From NCBI GenBank assembly GCA_016219645.1, contig JACRLR010000019.1, positions 1 to 64,000 of the forward strand: a stretch of 64,000 bases of DNA, read 5' to 3'. This document shows positions 51,255-61,324 of this stretch, piece by piece. The stretch comes from Nitrospirota bacterium (lineage in GTDB: Bacteria > Nitrospirota > Nitrospiria > Nitrospirales > Nitrospiraceae). The position numbers and the translations under genes were made by a program. Under the pieces are notes generated by a model, which was given only the letters and a program-made list of their open reading frames with translations, had not been told where the DNA came from and did no database searches. Each line of letters begins with the position of its first letter. The stretch's first letter is position 1.

Positions 51255-51351
51255 TGTCAGCATTCTGAAAGGCTGAGGTTCAGGCCAAGGATGAGATTGC
51301 AAGATCTCGACTCTCACTCCGGCCGCACTGGACGGCCTTATTGAGCATCCT
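51255..51351. mobile_element. Decayed MITE family B copy
   Basis: Left remnant CATTGTCAGCATTCTGAAAG and right remnant CGGCCTTATTGAGCATCC match the ends of the family. The interior is about half the usual length. It separates the barrel gene from the autokinase gene. Confidence 0.55.
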
Positions 51352-51449
51352 CCGCCGTTCCGGCTCCCTCACTACGCAGAAGATGACACCTGCTTCTTGA
51401 ATTACCTCAGAGTTCTTCCTCAACCTGTTTACAGGGAGACCTGTCTATC

Positions 51450-53744
51450 ATGGATCGCAATACGGATTTTATTCCATTCCAATCACCCCAAAGTGATGAC
51501 TCTGAGAACGCCCTCGCGGACTATGCCGGCGCCTGTCGGCGGCGGATATGGCTTATCGTCGGGTGTACGGTGGGGTTTGCAGCGGTTGCGGCGGTCTGGT
51601 CACTCATGCAGACGCCGCTCTATCAGGCGAAAGCCACGGTGGTCGTCGACAAAGCAGGACCGAGCGGTCTGGAAAGAGACCGGGAATACCGTCAGGACCT
51701 TACCCCGGAATACTTCCAGACTCAGTTTGAACTGATGAAAAGCCATCATATATTTCAACGAACTGCACAGCTCCTTCATCTGTCCGAGCGGCCGGAGTAC
51801 AAACCTAACCCCTCAGCACTGAAATCACTATGGGGTAGCATATTTCCCGGCCCGCCAAGCATGGATGCTGTCGAGCGGAAAAATGGAGCGGGTGGACCGT
51901 CATTGGAAGAAGAAGAAATTGACGATCGATTACTCAAGCGTTTTGCTGAAACTGTCGAGATCGTGCCGATTCGGGGCGCAAGACTGGCTCATGTGATCGC
52001 AACCTCTGAGGATCCACAATTTGCCGCTCTGATCGCCAATACCCTGGCGTCGGTCTACATCGAACGCACCCAAGAGCTGAACGCAGTGTCGAAGGAAAAA
52101 GCCGCTCAGTGGTTTACCAACAATCTCGATGGCCTGCGGAAGAAAGCCGAAGCGGCTCAACAGGCGCTGTATCGTTTTCGTGTGAAGCATGGGTTGTTGG
52201 GAGGGAAGGATCGACAATCGGCGGCCACGCAAGCGAACAGCGAATTGGACTCGGAGCTTGTCAGGGCGGAAATGAAGCGAGTCGAGGCCCAATCGCGGAT
52301 GGAGCAACTTCAATCGGTCTTGCGTAACCGAACCGGTCAGAATGGCGTGACCGAAATCGACTGGTCGAGCTTGGATGCCTTGACCGAAGTGCTGAACTCG
52401 CCGCTGATTCAGACGCTGCGGGCGCAGGAGATCAGGGCGTCAGGACAGGTTGCCGAGCTGGCGGAAAAGTATGGCCCGCTTCATCCGAAACTGGGTCGCG
52501 CACAGGCGGAGATGCAGGATCTTCGTGAGCGGATCCGGCAAGAGGCGCAGAAAATTTTCGACTCTGTGAAACACGAATATAACGCGGCATCCAGCCGGGT
52601 ACGCGTCATGAAGGAAGCAGCGGGTCGACATAGACAAGAGAAAATCCAGCTTGAGCAGCATGAAGTCGAGTACGGAATCCTCGAACGGGAGGCAGAAAGC
52701 ACGCAGCATATATATGATGTCTTTCTGAAACAGACGAAAGAAGCCGATCTCCCGGTGGGATTGGGAGCTGCCAATGTGTATCTCGCCGACGCCGCAGTGC
52801 CAAGTTCCATTCCAGTAAAACCCAGGAAGCAGCTCAACACTCTTTTGGGTCTTCTACTGGGACTCATGACGGGGGTCGGACTCGCGCTCGTCCTTGAAGC
52901 CCGCGACCGGACCCTGAAGGGGCCAAAAGATTTGGAGCGCTATCTGCCCAAGGTCTCCTTGCTGGGTGTGTTACCACTCTTGCCGAAAGCCGGGACCGGA
53001 GAGAGCACACGTCTCCTCACCGACCAATCCTCCGGCGCCACGGCTGAAAGTATCCGCATTATCAGGACCAGTGTATTGCTCTCCAGTCCCAACGAGTTGC
53101 CGGCCTGTGTTCTTATCACGAGCCCCGGAGAAAACGAGGGGAAGACCACGCTTGCAGTGAGCCTGGCGATCGCGCTGGCTCAGTTGAAAAACGCGCGAGT
53201 CTTGCTGATTGATGCGGACTTCCGGAAACCACCTCACCGGTACATCCACGGGATCCAACGCAACGGAAATCAGACGAAAGGACTCGCCGGTTTCCTGTCT
53301 GGAAGCATGAAACTGGAAGAAGTTATTCATCAAACCGACATTCCAAACCTCTCCGTGATTCCTCGAGGGAAGCGACCATCCAATCCTTCGGAACTGTTCC
53401 ACTCCAAGCAGATGAGACTGCTGCTGAATCGATGTCGAGAGGAGGGGTATCACGTCATTCTGGATGCTCCACCGGTCCTCCCTGTCACCGACCCTGTGAT
53501 CCTCGCACGCCAGGTCGATGGCGTGCTCATGGTGGCCAGTGTCGGTCAGACAACCAGGGAAGCCTGTCGCTTGGCGATCCAACGACTGACGGGGGCGGGA
53601 GGGAACATATTGGGAATCGTCCTACAGAAAGTCCATGTCCCGGATAACTCGTACTTCTGTCATGTGCCTGAGGAAGGTGACGAAGCTGATGATAATGGAT
53701 TGGTTTCTGAAGCCGATCAATGGAGTTCCTCTTCGAAGTTCTAA
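51450..53744 (+). CDS. Polysaccharide co-polymerase and tyrosine autokinase (Wzc-like)
   Basis: 764 residues. N-terminal Wzz domain with membrane segments near 30-55 and about 465-485, a long coiled-coil periplasmic part (200-430) and a GNVR-like region. The C-terminal BY-kinase has Walker A SPGENEGKTT near 557, Walker A' LLIDADFRKP near 585 and Walker B VILDAPPVLPVTD near 668. The tail has few tyrosines (one in NSYFCHV), fewer than the usual Tyr cluster, so autophosphorylation may be limited. It sets chain length and drives export. ATG 51450 starts it; the flippase gene follows 92 bases after its stop. Confidence 0.88.
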   Translation: MDRNTDFIPFQSPQSDDSENALADYAGACRRRIWLIVGCTVGFAAVAAVWSLMQTPLYQAKATVVVDKAGPSGLERDREYRQDLTPEYFQTQFELMKSHHIFQRTAQLLHLSERPEYKPNPSALKSLWGSIFPGPPSMDAVERKNGAGGPSLEEEEIDDRLLKRFAETVEIVPIRGARLAHVIATSEDPQFAALIANTLASVYIERTQELNAVSKEKAAQWFTNNLDGLRKKAEAAQQALYRFRVKHGLLGGKDRQSAATQANSELDSELVRAEMKRVEAQSRMEQLQSVLRNRTGQNGVTEIDWSSLDALTEVLNSPLIQTLRAQEIRASGQVAELAEKYGPLHPKLGRAQAEMQDLRERIRQEAQKIFDSVKHEYNAASSRVRVMKEAAGRHRQEKIQLEQHEVEYGILEREAESTQHIYDVFLKQTKEADLPVGLGAANVYLADAAVPSSIPVKPRKQLNTLLGLLLGLMTGVGLALVLEARDRTLKGPKDLERYLPKVSLLGVLPLLPKAGTGESTRLLTDQSSGATAESIRIIRTSVLLSSPNELPACVLITSPGENEGKTTLAVSLAIALAQLKNARVLLIDADFRKPPHRYIHGIQRNGNQTKGLAGFLSGSMKLEEVIHQTDIPNLSVIPRGKRPSNPSELFHSKQMRLLLNRCREEGYHVILDAPPVLPVTDPVILARQVDGVLMVASVGQTTREACRLAIQRLTGAGGNILGIVLQKVHVPDNSYFCHVPEEGDEADDNGLVSEADQWSSSSKF

Positions 53745-53836
53745 ATCACTACAGGTAGGTGGGACTGCGTGACAATTCTACGGGCAGGGCCCTTCCACAC
53801 GGGCCCTCGATCGCACCATGCAGAAGAGACTAGTAG

Positions 53837-55231
53837 ATGGTTGGAAACATTGGGATTATGAAGAGCGCCGTGCAAGTCGGCCTGAACTGGTGGAACACCT
53901 GGCGGGAACAATCGATCAACCGTCGGATCTTTGCCGCCATGCTCACGGTCGGTGGGGTGACCGTTGTCGTCAAGCTGGCTGCGGCTGCCAAAGAGATCGT
54001 CGTAGCCTCCCAATTCGGCACGAGCGACGAATTAGATGCATTCCTGATCGCGTTCCTGCTGCCGCAATTCGCCATAAATTTGATCGGGGGGTCCTTAAAT
54101 GCTGCGCTTATCCCAACTTACCTTCAGGTGCGGGAACAACAGGGGAAGGAGGCGGCCCAGCGTCTATTATCGGGCGTCATGGTCTTGAGCGTCGGCTTTC
54201 TAGTCGGCCTGTCCGTGGTGCTAGCGGTCACTGCCTCGTACATCCTTCCACTGGTGGCGTCTGGATTTTCCCCCGAAAAGCTGGCCCTTGCCCGATCATT
54301 GTACTATGGGTTGCTGGCCACGCTGGTCTTGAGTGGGTTGGCCACAACCTGGGGAGCCATTCTTAACGCAGAGAACCGCTTTGCCCTACCGGCTGCGGCA
54401 CCGGTGGCCACCTCGATTCTCACAGTGCTTGTGGTCATAGGCATCGCAAAACAGTGGGGCGGTCATGCCCTTGTCTTAGGGGTTGTCGGAGGAGTGCTGA
54501 TTGAAACAGTCATGCTGGGGTGGGCGCTTGCACAAGAAGGGGTATCGCTGATTCCCCGGTGGAGCGGAATCTCTCCTGCCGTCAAAGAAGTATTACGGCA
54601 ATATGCCCCAATGGTCGCCGCTGGCTTCTTAATGGGCGGCGCTGCCGTCGTGAGCCAATCCATGGCCGCAATGCTTGATTCAGGCAGCGTGTCTGCATTG
54701 GCCTATGGGAACAAGGTTACGAGCCTTATTATTGGCATTGGCGCGGTTGCTGTGAGTAGAGCAGTCCTTCCCCATTTTTCCCGTATGGTCATCGCAATGG
54801 ATTGGGATGGGCTCCGGCACACCCTCCTCATGTACTCTCGGTGGCTCCTCATCGTGACACTCCCTGTGACGCTGGCTCTGATCTACTTCTCTGAGTCCAT
54901 TGTGGCGGTGCTGTTCCAGCGGGGCGCATTTACGGAAGCGGATACCAACTTGGTGGGCCGAGTGCAGGCAATGTTGTTGTTACAAGTTCCCTTGTACATG
55001 GTGAGCATGTTATTCGTGAGACTGATTTCTGCCTTCAAGGCCAATCATTGGATGCTGTGGGGCAACGTCATCAACCTCTGCCTGTGTATTGCCCTGACCT
55101 ATGTCTTTATGCAGTGGTTCGGCGTGGTGGGTGTCGCATTGGCTACAAGTATCATGTACATCATGTCATGTGGCTTTCTGGTTCTTGTTTCATTGCGACT
55201 GATAAAGGAGAAGACGGGTGAGCGGCGATAA
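53837..55231 (+). CDS. MurJ/MOP-superfamily lipid flippase
   Basis: 464 residues, 12 to 14 membrane segments, of the MVF (MurJ) branch: KEIVVASQFGTSDELDAFLIAF and LPQFAINLIGGSLNAALIPTY are the family's signature start, shown partly. In an exopolysaccharide locus it probably flips the lipid-linked repeat unit, standing in for Wzx. ATG 53837 or ATG 53858 starts it. The GT4 gene follows 35 bases after the stop. Confidence 0.85.
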   Translation: MVGNIGIMKSAVQVGLNWWNTWREQSINRRIFAAMLTVGGVTVVVKLAAAAKEIVVASQFGTSDELDAFLIAFLLPQFAINLIGGSLNAALIPTYLQVREQQGKEAAQRLLSGVMVLSVGFLVGLSVVLAVTASYILPLVASGFSPEKLALARSLYYGLLATLVLSGLATTWGAILNAENRFALPAAAPVATSILTVLVVIGIAKQWGGHALVLGVVGGVLIETVMLGWALAQEGVSLIPRWSGISPAVKEVLRQYAPMVAAGFLMGGAAVVSQSMAAMLDSGSVSALAYGNKVTSLIIGIGAVAVSRAVLPHFSRMVIAMDWDGLRHTLLMYSRWLLIVTLPVTLALIYFSESIVAVLFQRGAFTEADTNLVGRVQAMLLLQVPLYMVSMLFVRLISAFKANHWMLWGNVINLCLCIALTYVFMQWFGVVGVALATSIMYIMSCGFLVLVSLRLIKEKTGERR

Positions 55232-55266
55232 GGCTGAGAAACATAGAGTGTGATGGGTAGGGGAGC

Positions 55267-56430
55267 ATGCGCATAACACTGGTGGTTTCGTCTGTTTCCG
55301 GTGGCGGAGCAGAAGCGGTACTGGCCGGCATGGCCAATTACTGGGCCGAACGGTCGCATGAAGTGACGCTCATCACAGTTACTTCAGCAAAACACGACAT
55401 CTTCCCGCTTCATCCTGGCATCCGTCGAATCGGCCTGAGGCTCATGGGAGACTCTTCCCATGTTGTTGCGGCTGGGTGGAACAATTTCCGGAGGCTCACG
55501 CGCTTGCGTCAAGCGATCAAGGTAAGTCACCCGGACGTGGTCCTGAGTTTTATCGATAAAACGAATGTCCTTACATTGGCGGCGAGCCTTGGGTTAGGGA
55601 TACCCGTCATCGTGTCCGAACGCAATGACCCCCGTCACCATGACATCGGAACCGTCTGGGCTAGGCTGCGGCGCTTGCTCTACCCACAAGCCACGGCAGT
55701 GGTAGTACAGACCGATGGAGTTCGGATTTGGGCCGAACGGTTTCTGAAGAGTCATAGGGTCCATGTCATCCCGAATGCCGTGTCTGTTCCGGACGGAGTG
55801 CGCAAGGGTCGTACTGAGATAAAGCCCCCGGGATGGAGGGTTGCGGCCATGGCACGGCTTCAGCCTCAGAAGGGACTTGACATCCTGCTGAAGGCCTTTG
55901 CTCAATGCGCCAGGAAACACTCCGATTGGTCCTTAATCATTGTCGGGGAAGGTGGAGAGCGGAAGCGGCTGGAGGCATTGGCCATTGAGTTGGGCATAGC
56001 GAATCGTGTGAGTATGCCGGGGCGAATGCGCTATCCCTGGAGGACCCTGTGTGGGACCGATCTGTTCGTCCTGTCATCTAATTATGAAGGGTTCCCGAAT
56101 GCTCTGATGGAGGCGATGGCCTGCGGACTTCCAGCGATCAGTACTGACTGTCCCAGTGGACCAAGGGAAATTATCCGTGACGGCGTTGACGGTCTCTTGG
56201 TCTCTCCCAATGATGTACCTGCCCTGGCAGGAGCAATGGATCGCTTGATGGCAGATCCAACGGAACGCCAACGGTTTGGTGCGCGTGCACCCGAAGTCGT
56301 TGAACGGTTCAGCAGAGACAAAATTATGAGCTTGTGGGACGAGTTATTGTCGCGCATATCGCGCGACGAACCGATCATGGGGCCGGTCAGATTTTTTGCC
56401 AAAGATTACCAGCCTGAGACGACCCCCTGA
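55267..56430 (+). CDS. GT4 glycosyltransferase
   Basis: 387 residues of a GT-B retaining glycosyltransferase. The N-terminal lobe starts ITLVVSSVSGGGAEAVLAGM; the C-terminal lobe has VAAMARLQPQKGLDILLKAF and the E-x7-E signature in SNYEGFPNALMEAMACGLP. The sugar specificity is unknown. It likely adds one residue to the polyprenyl-linked repeat unit. GGGGAGC precedes ATG 55267. A broken second GT4 gene follows after about 250 bases. Confidence 0.88.
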   Translation: MRITLVVSSVSGGGAEAVLAGMANYWAERSHEVTLITVTSAKHDIFPLHPGIRRIGLRLMGDSSHVVAAGWNNFRRLTRLRQAIKVSHPDVVLSFIDKTNVLTLAASLGLGIPVIVSERNDPRHHDIGTVWARLRRLLYPQATAVVVQTDGVRIWAERFLKSHRVHVIPNAVSVPDGVRKGRTEIKPPGWRVAAMARLQPQKGLDILLKAFAQCARKHSDWSLIIVGEGGERKRLEALAIELGIANRVSMPGRMRYPWRTLCGTDLFVLSSNYEGFPNALMEAMACGLPAISTDCPSGPREIIRDGVDGLLVSPNDVPALAGAMDRLMADPTERQRFGARAPEVVERFSRDKIMSLWDELLSRISRDEPIMGPVRFFAKDYQPETTP

Positions 56431-56686
56431 AATCGTTTTCCTTCTTCGGTCACTGAACTAGTGTCGGAGAGGCATGAGTATCAACAATAGGCGGGCTTCC
56501 GTCAGCATCCAAGCTGTTCGATCTTCGACGTAGAGCCAAGAACCCTTCTCGCCACCGTTTCTGTATCATTTCGGCAGCACCGGAAACCCCAATCATATGG
56601 ACAAGGCATACAGACGCTCGCAATTCTCCAACGACGAGAGATTGACCGACCCGGCAACAACCTCCTATGTCGTCGACCATAAAGAA

Positions 56687-57754
56687 ATGAACATGTTGAG
56701 CAAAGCGAAAGTGAAAGCCCCAATTACCGTCCTGTGCTTGATCACATGCATCGGCCCCGGCGGCGCTGAGACGATGCTGTACAAACTCCTCTCGCGCCTG
56801 AACCGGACAAGATTCACAGCCCAGGTCATTTCTCTCGTCGATCTGGGTCCCAATGCTGTTACTGAGAAAATCCTCAAGCTAGGGATCCCGATACGCTACT
56901 TAAAAATGCGACAAGGAAGGCCAAACCCTACCTCTTTGGCACGGCTGATTCGTTGGCTAAAAAAAGACCCGCCGGATCTGATTGTGGATGTACCACTCCG
57001 ACCTGATCGGTGGCTTGGCGGCTCTATTGGCGGGAGGTATCCCCGTGGCCTGGGGAATCCGGCACAGCAATCTCAATCCTGAAGAAAGCAGCCGCCTTAC
57101 TGTTCTTACAATGAAAGCCTGTGCATTGTTGTCACGCTGGTTGCCGGACCGAATTATTTGTTGTTCGTTTAGGCTTCGCGACAAGTCCATACGGCACTTG
57201 GATATGCAGCCGAGAAAATGGTGGTCATTCCCAACGGATTTGATCTTGAAACATGCAGGCCGGATTCAGCGGCACGCGAGTCAGTCCGGAACGAATTACA
57301 AATCCCCGAGGATGCTCCAGTCATCGGCTTGGTAGCACGCTTTAACCCTCAGAAAGACCATCGCACCTTTATCCAGGCTGCGAGATTGCTCCACAACGAC
57401 AGACCGGACGTGCGTTTCGTGCTTTGCGGGGCTGAAGTGAGTTGGGACAATCAGGCCCTGGTCAGGTGGATCGAGGAGGGAGGTGTTAGAAAGCAGGTTT
57501 ACCTGCTGGGAAGGCGTAATGATATTCCCAGGCTGACCGCCTCCTTCGACATTGCCTCTTCCTCTTCTTCCTTTGGTGAGGGGTTTCCAAATGTTCTCGG
57601 CGAGGCCATGAGTTGTGGTGTGCCCTGCGTGACAACCGATGTAGGGGATTCCGCTCTTATCGTGGGACAAAATGGCATGGTCGTGCCGCCAAGTATGAAT
57701 CCATTTTTCAGAAAGTCGCCTGCGGCGAACGTGTCTAGCAGGATTCTTCCGTGA
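56687..57754 (+). pseudogene. Broken GT4 glycosyltransferase, two frameshifts and lost C-terminus
   Basis: Three reading frames in succession encode parts of one GT4 enzyme. 56687 to about 56975 gives ITVLCLITCIGPGGAETML up to DPPDLI; from about 56980 a second phase continues with WMYHSDLIGGLAALL to RIICCSF near 57170; from there the third phase continues with ASRQVHTALGYAAEKMVVIP through SFGEGFPNVLGEAMSCGVP to 57754. The end is shorter than the family by about 60 residues and unrelated in its last 20. Two indels, near 56978 and 57172, explain it. Sequencing error at both points cannot be excluded. If real, one sugar of the polymer is missing or the enzyme was replaced by the intact paralogues nearby. 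Confidence 0.8.
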
Positions 57755-57856
57755 CTCGGGGACACACAAAAGAAGTATGCACAAGGTAACTTTGCGTGAA
57801 GCACGATAGGCGAACAGGATCACGCAGCCTACAGATTGAATGAGGGACTTTCCCCA

Positions 57857-59821
57857 ATGTGCGGTATCAGTGGATTTCTTGAGCCATCTCGTCGATCCGG
57901 GAACCGGGAGCTTCAGCGCACCGTCTTGAAGATGGTGAACACCCTTCATCACCGAGGGCCGGACGACGGTGGTGCCTGGGTGGATGCTGAAACCGGGATC
58001 GCCCTAGGACATCGGCGCTTGTCCATCGTAGACATTTCACCGGAAGGCCACCAGCCGATGCGTTCCGCGTGCGGACGGTTTGTGATCAGCTTCAACGGCG
58101 AAGTCTATAACTTCAAAGAGTTGCGTCGTGAGCTGGAAGATTTAGGGTATGCCTTCCGTGGCCATTCGGATACAGAGATCATGCTGTCCTCCATTTCCCA
58201 TTGGGGTGTGGTCCCCTCACTAAGTCGCTTTAACGGAATGTTCGCATTCGCCTTGTGGGACCGCCAAGAACGGGAGCTGCACCTGGTGCGTGACCGGCTC
58301 GGCGAGAAGCCGCTCTATTACGGATGGATCGGCAAAGCGTGGGTGTTCGGTTCAGAACTCAAGGCCTTGCGGGCTCATCCAGACTTTCATGGAGAGATTA
58401 ACCGTGATGCGCTGACGCTCTATTTTCGCCACAACAATATTCCAGCTCCCTATTCGATCTACAAGGACATCTCTAAGGTGCTGCCGGGAACAATCGTGAC
58501 ATTGGCCCGAACCGACGGTGGCTATTCCCCTAGAGTTACTCGTTACTGGTCCGCCCGGTCCGCGGCGGAACGAGGTTTGACCGAGCCGTTTGCCGGCTCC
58601 CAGACGGAGGCTCTCGATTGCCTGGATGGATTACTCAGGGACACGGTCAAACACCGGATGATCTCGGACGTGCCGCTGGGTGCCTTTCTTTCTGGAGGAA
58701 TCGATTCCTCGACGATAGTTGCCCTCATGCAGGCCCAAAGTGAAAAGCCCGTACAAACCTTTACGATTGGCTTTCATGAGGCAGAATACAACGAAGCTAC
58801 GCAAGCGAAGGCAGTGGCACGGCATTTGGGAACAGCCCACACCGAGCTGTATGTCACCCCGGAAGAGACGATGGCGGTCATTCCCAAGCTGCCATCTCTC
58901 TACGACGAACCGTTTGCAGACGTTTCACAAATCCCGACATTCTTGGTTTCCGAGTTGGCCTGCCGGAACGTAACTGTGGCCCTGTCGGGTGACGGCGGGG
59001 ACGAACTCTTCGGCGGGTACGAACGCTACATCAGGGGTCTCGCCATTTGGAACAAGGTCGGCTGGATGCCCGCGTGGGCCAGCACCATTTTGGCGCGCTG
59101 TCTACGGACGTTGTCAGTGCAATCGTGGGACAACGTGTTTCGGATCTTCGACTTGGTGGCACCGAAAGTGCTCGGTCATCGGAGTCCCGGAGACAAGCTC
59201 CACAAGCTTGCGGAGGTCATACTGAGGGGAGGACCTCCGGGAATCTACCTGCACCTCGCCTCGCATTGGGCCAAACCTTCCTCGCTGGTCTTGGGCGGAT
59301 CGGAACCGTTAACAGTCGTAACAGATCCATCGCACCGGATTGAGCGGCTACAGTTTCAGGAACACATGATGTACTGGGACATGGTCTCATACCTGCCTGA
59401 CGACATTCTGGTCAAAGTGGATCGGGCCAGCATGGGGGTGAGCCTGGAGTCTCGCGTGCCGTTCCTGGACCACCGTATAGTCGAGTTCGCCTGGCAGATA
59501 CCGTTGGAGATGAAAATCCGCAATGGTCGAGGAAAGTGGCTTTTACGGCAGCTACTATACAAGTATGTCCCGCCGGCGCTCATCGACCGGCCTAAGATGG
59601 GATTCGGAGTCCCGATCGAGACCTGGCTGCGCGGCCCCCTACGGGAATGGGCCGAAGACCTATTGACCGGAAAAAAATTGGAGGATCAGGGATTCTTGGA
59701 CGCCAATCCGATCCGGGAACGATGGAACCAGCATATCTCGGGAACCCGCAATTGGGAATATGAATTGTGGGATGTGCTCATGTTTCAAGCATGGCTGGGG
59801 CGTGAACAGCAGTACGTATAG
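57857..59821 (+). CDS. asnB: Asparagine-synthetase-type amidotransferase
   Basis: 654 residues. The glutaminase domain begins MCGISGF with Cys2 as nucleophile (so ATG 57857, not the longer frame). The synthetase domain has the pyrophosphate loop LSGGIDSSTI near residue 280 and SGDGGDELFGGYERY near 380. In exopolysaccharide loci such paralogues are thought to amidate sugar acids or to make amide-linked decorations, as in the exosortase-associated amidotransferases. A nearby polysaccharide deacetylase fits sugar modification. It is full length for the family. Confidence 0.88.
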   Translation: MCGISGFLEPSRRSGNRELQRTVLKMVNTLHHRGPDDGGAWVDAETGIALGHRRLSIVDISPEGHQPMRSACGRFVISFNGEVYNFKELRRELEDLGYAFRGHSDTEIMLSSISHWGVVPSLSRFNGMFAFALWDRQERELHLVRDRLGEKPLYYGWIGKAWVFGSELKALRAHPDFHGEINRDALTLYFRHNNIPAPYSIYKDISKVLPGTIVTLARTDGGYSPRVTRYWSARSAAERGLTEPFAGSQTEALDCLDGLLRDTVKHRMISDVPLGAFLSGGIDSSTIVALMQAQSEKPVQTFTIGFHEAEYNEATQAKAVARHLGTAHTELYVTPEETMAVIPKLPSLYDEPFADVSQIPTFLVSELACRNVTVALSGDGGDELFGGYERYIRGLAIWNKVGWMPAWASTILARCLRTLSVQSWDNVFRIFDLVAPKVLGHRSPGDKLHKLAEVILRGGPPGIYLHLASHWAKPSSLVLGGSEPLTVVTDPSHRIERLQFQEHMMYWDMVSYLPDDILVKVDRASMGVSLESRVPFLDHRIVEFAWQIPLEMKIRNGRGKWLLRQLLYKYVPPALIDRPKMGFGVPIETWLRGPLREWAEDLLTGKKLEDQGFLDANPIRERWNQHISGTRNWEYELWDVLMFQAWLGREQQYV

Positions 59822-59847
59822 CACTTGAATCAATACCGCGAGCGAGT

Positions 59848-60117
59848 TTGAAGGGAGAAGATTTCTTACGCCCTACCGCGAAACAATTATTCTTGGAAGT
59901 GAGTCCGCTCTTGGACGAGCCTACGGCGACCCGCGCTCTAATGGAGAAAGAGTTCTTCTCCTCAATACGCCTGAGCAACGGCGCGCATAAGACAACAGCG
60001 CCCCTGCGACTGGATGACGCGAATAGGCTTTTGATTGCCGTTGGGACGGGTTGGTGCCCCATACCGGTCGAAGGGGAACCGGAGGGGAATATAAACGAAG
60101 AGTTTGGAGAATACTGA
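59848..60117 (+). CDS. Possible small protein between asnB and deacetylase
   Basis: A frame of 89 codons from TTG 59848 (no ATG before 59941) that ends 16 bases before the deacetylase start. The part LRLDDANRLLIAVGTGWCP looks protein-like, the rest less so. No family is recognised. It may be a remnant or a genuine short gene. Confidence 0.3.
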   Translation: MKGEDFLRPTAKQLFLEVSPLLDEPTATRALMEKEFFSSIRLSNGAHKTTAPLRLDDANRLLIAVGTGWCPIPVEGEPEGNINEEFGEY

Positions 60118-60133
60118 TTCACAAGGAGAAGTC

Positions 60134-61129
60134 ATGGCCGGGACTACCCGTGGCACAATGGTACTGAGCCTTGATCTGGAGCTGGCGTGGGGGCGTTTCG
60201 ACAACATTCCGGTCGAGGTTCTCGGCACTGAGTCGTTAGCGGAGCGACAGCAAATCAGGCGCTTTCTTGCCCTCCTTGACCAATATGAGATTCCAGTCAC
60301 CTGGGCAGTGGTTGGTCATCTCATGTTGGACGGTTGCGTCAGGGATCATCACGGCCGCGCGCATGCCGAGACGATGCCCCACGCACAGTACTCCTGGTAC
60401 TCTCGTGACTGGTATAGCTGTGACCCCTGTACGAACGGTTCTCTCGCCCCCGGCTGGTACGGCCTCGATATCCTGGAATGGATACGCTCGACCAGGGTTC
60501 GCCATGAAATCGGGTCCCACTCCTTCGCGCACATTGTGTTTGGAGATCCGGAATGCAGCGCCTCCACTGCCGAGGCCGACATCAAGGCAGCTGTGGAAGC
60601 CGCGGCCTCCAGGGGGATTACCCTGAACAGCTTCGTCTTTCCTCGAAACAGGGTCGGTCACCTGGAAACGTTGAAACGGTTGGGGATATCGGCCTACCGA
60701 GGAGAAGCTCCTGCGGTCGGCGACGGATATGCGGTTGTTCTGAAGCCGGTAAACTTGCTGAGACAGGTTCTGGCCCTTCCGATGGAGCCGGTTCGACCGG
60801 AAGAGACCCTGCCAGGGCTCTGGAACATTCCTGGAAACCATTTCTTCCTGCCTCGAAAAGGTATCCGCAAGATTCTTCCGCGAGGAGGTCAGGCACTGCG
60901 AGCGAAACGATGCATCGACAAGGCTGTGAGGACTGGCCGGCTCTACCACATGTGGTTTCACCCATTCGACTTGCTGACAGACTCGGACGCCATGTTCGCG
61001 GGATTAGAAACGGTCTTCGTCCATGCGCGGCGCCTTCGGGAGGAAGGGCTGCTCGATATCCTGACCATGGAAGACTATGCGCGGTGTTTGGAAAGAGAAA
61101 AATATGGCGCCCCGCCAGAACTCAAGTGA
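60134..61129 (+). CDS. Polysaccharide deacetylase-family protein
   Basis: 331 residues of the NodB-homology type. The first motif reads SLDLELAWG (Asp then Glu where the family has Asp-Asp), and the metal motif H-x3-H is present in GSHSFAHIVF. NSFVFPRNRVGHLETL is a further family stretch. It may remove N-acetyl groups from the polymer, or with the altered first motif act on another substrate. ATG 60134 follows AAGGAG; TTG 60104 is an alternative. No signal peptide, so it acts in the cytoplasm or on the lipid-linked unit. Confidence 0.8.
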   Translation: MAGTTRGTMVLSLDLELAWGRFDNIPVEVLGTESLAERQQIRRFLALLDQYEIPVTWAVVGHLMLDGCVRDHHGRAHAETMPHAQYSWYSRDWYSCDPCTNGSLAPGWYGLDILEWIRSTRVRHEIGSHSFAHIVFGDPECSASTAEADIKAAVEAAASRGITLNSFVFPRNRVGHLETLKRLGISAYRGEAPAVGDGYAVVLKPVNLLRQVLALPMEPVRPEETLPGLWNIPGNHFFLPRKGIRKILPRGGQALRAKRCIDKAVRTGRLYHMWFHPFDLLTDSDAMFAGLETVFVHARRLREEGLLDILTMEDYARCLEREKYGAPPELK

Positions 61130-61324
61130 TTGACGGAAATCTCACTCGATAGGCACTCGTCGCACAATGGGACCGCTCGGCGCACGGAGCATGGCGCAGC
61201 CTATTCTCGGCAGCGTCAGGACTGTTCCCTGTGACGCTCCACAAATCCGTTGTGAAGGAAACTCGTGAAATTGCAAGAAGCTGTTGATCACATTCCTCAG
61301 CGAGTCGAGCAATCGAGCTAATCC

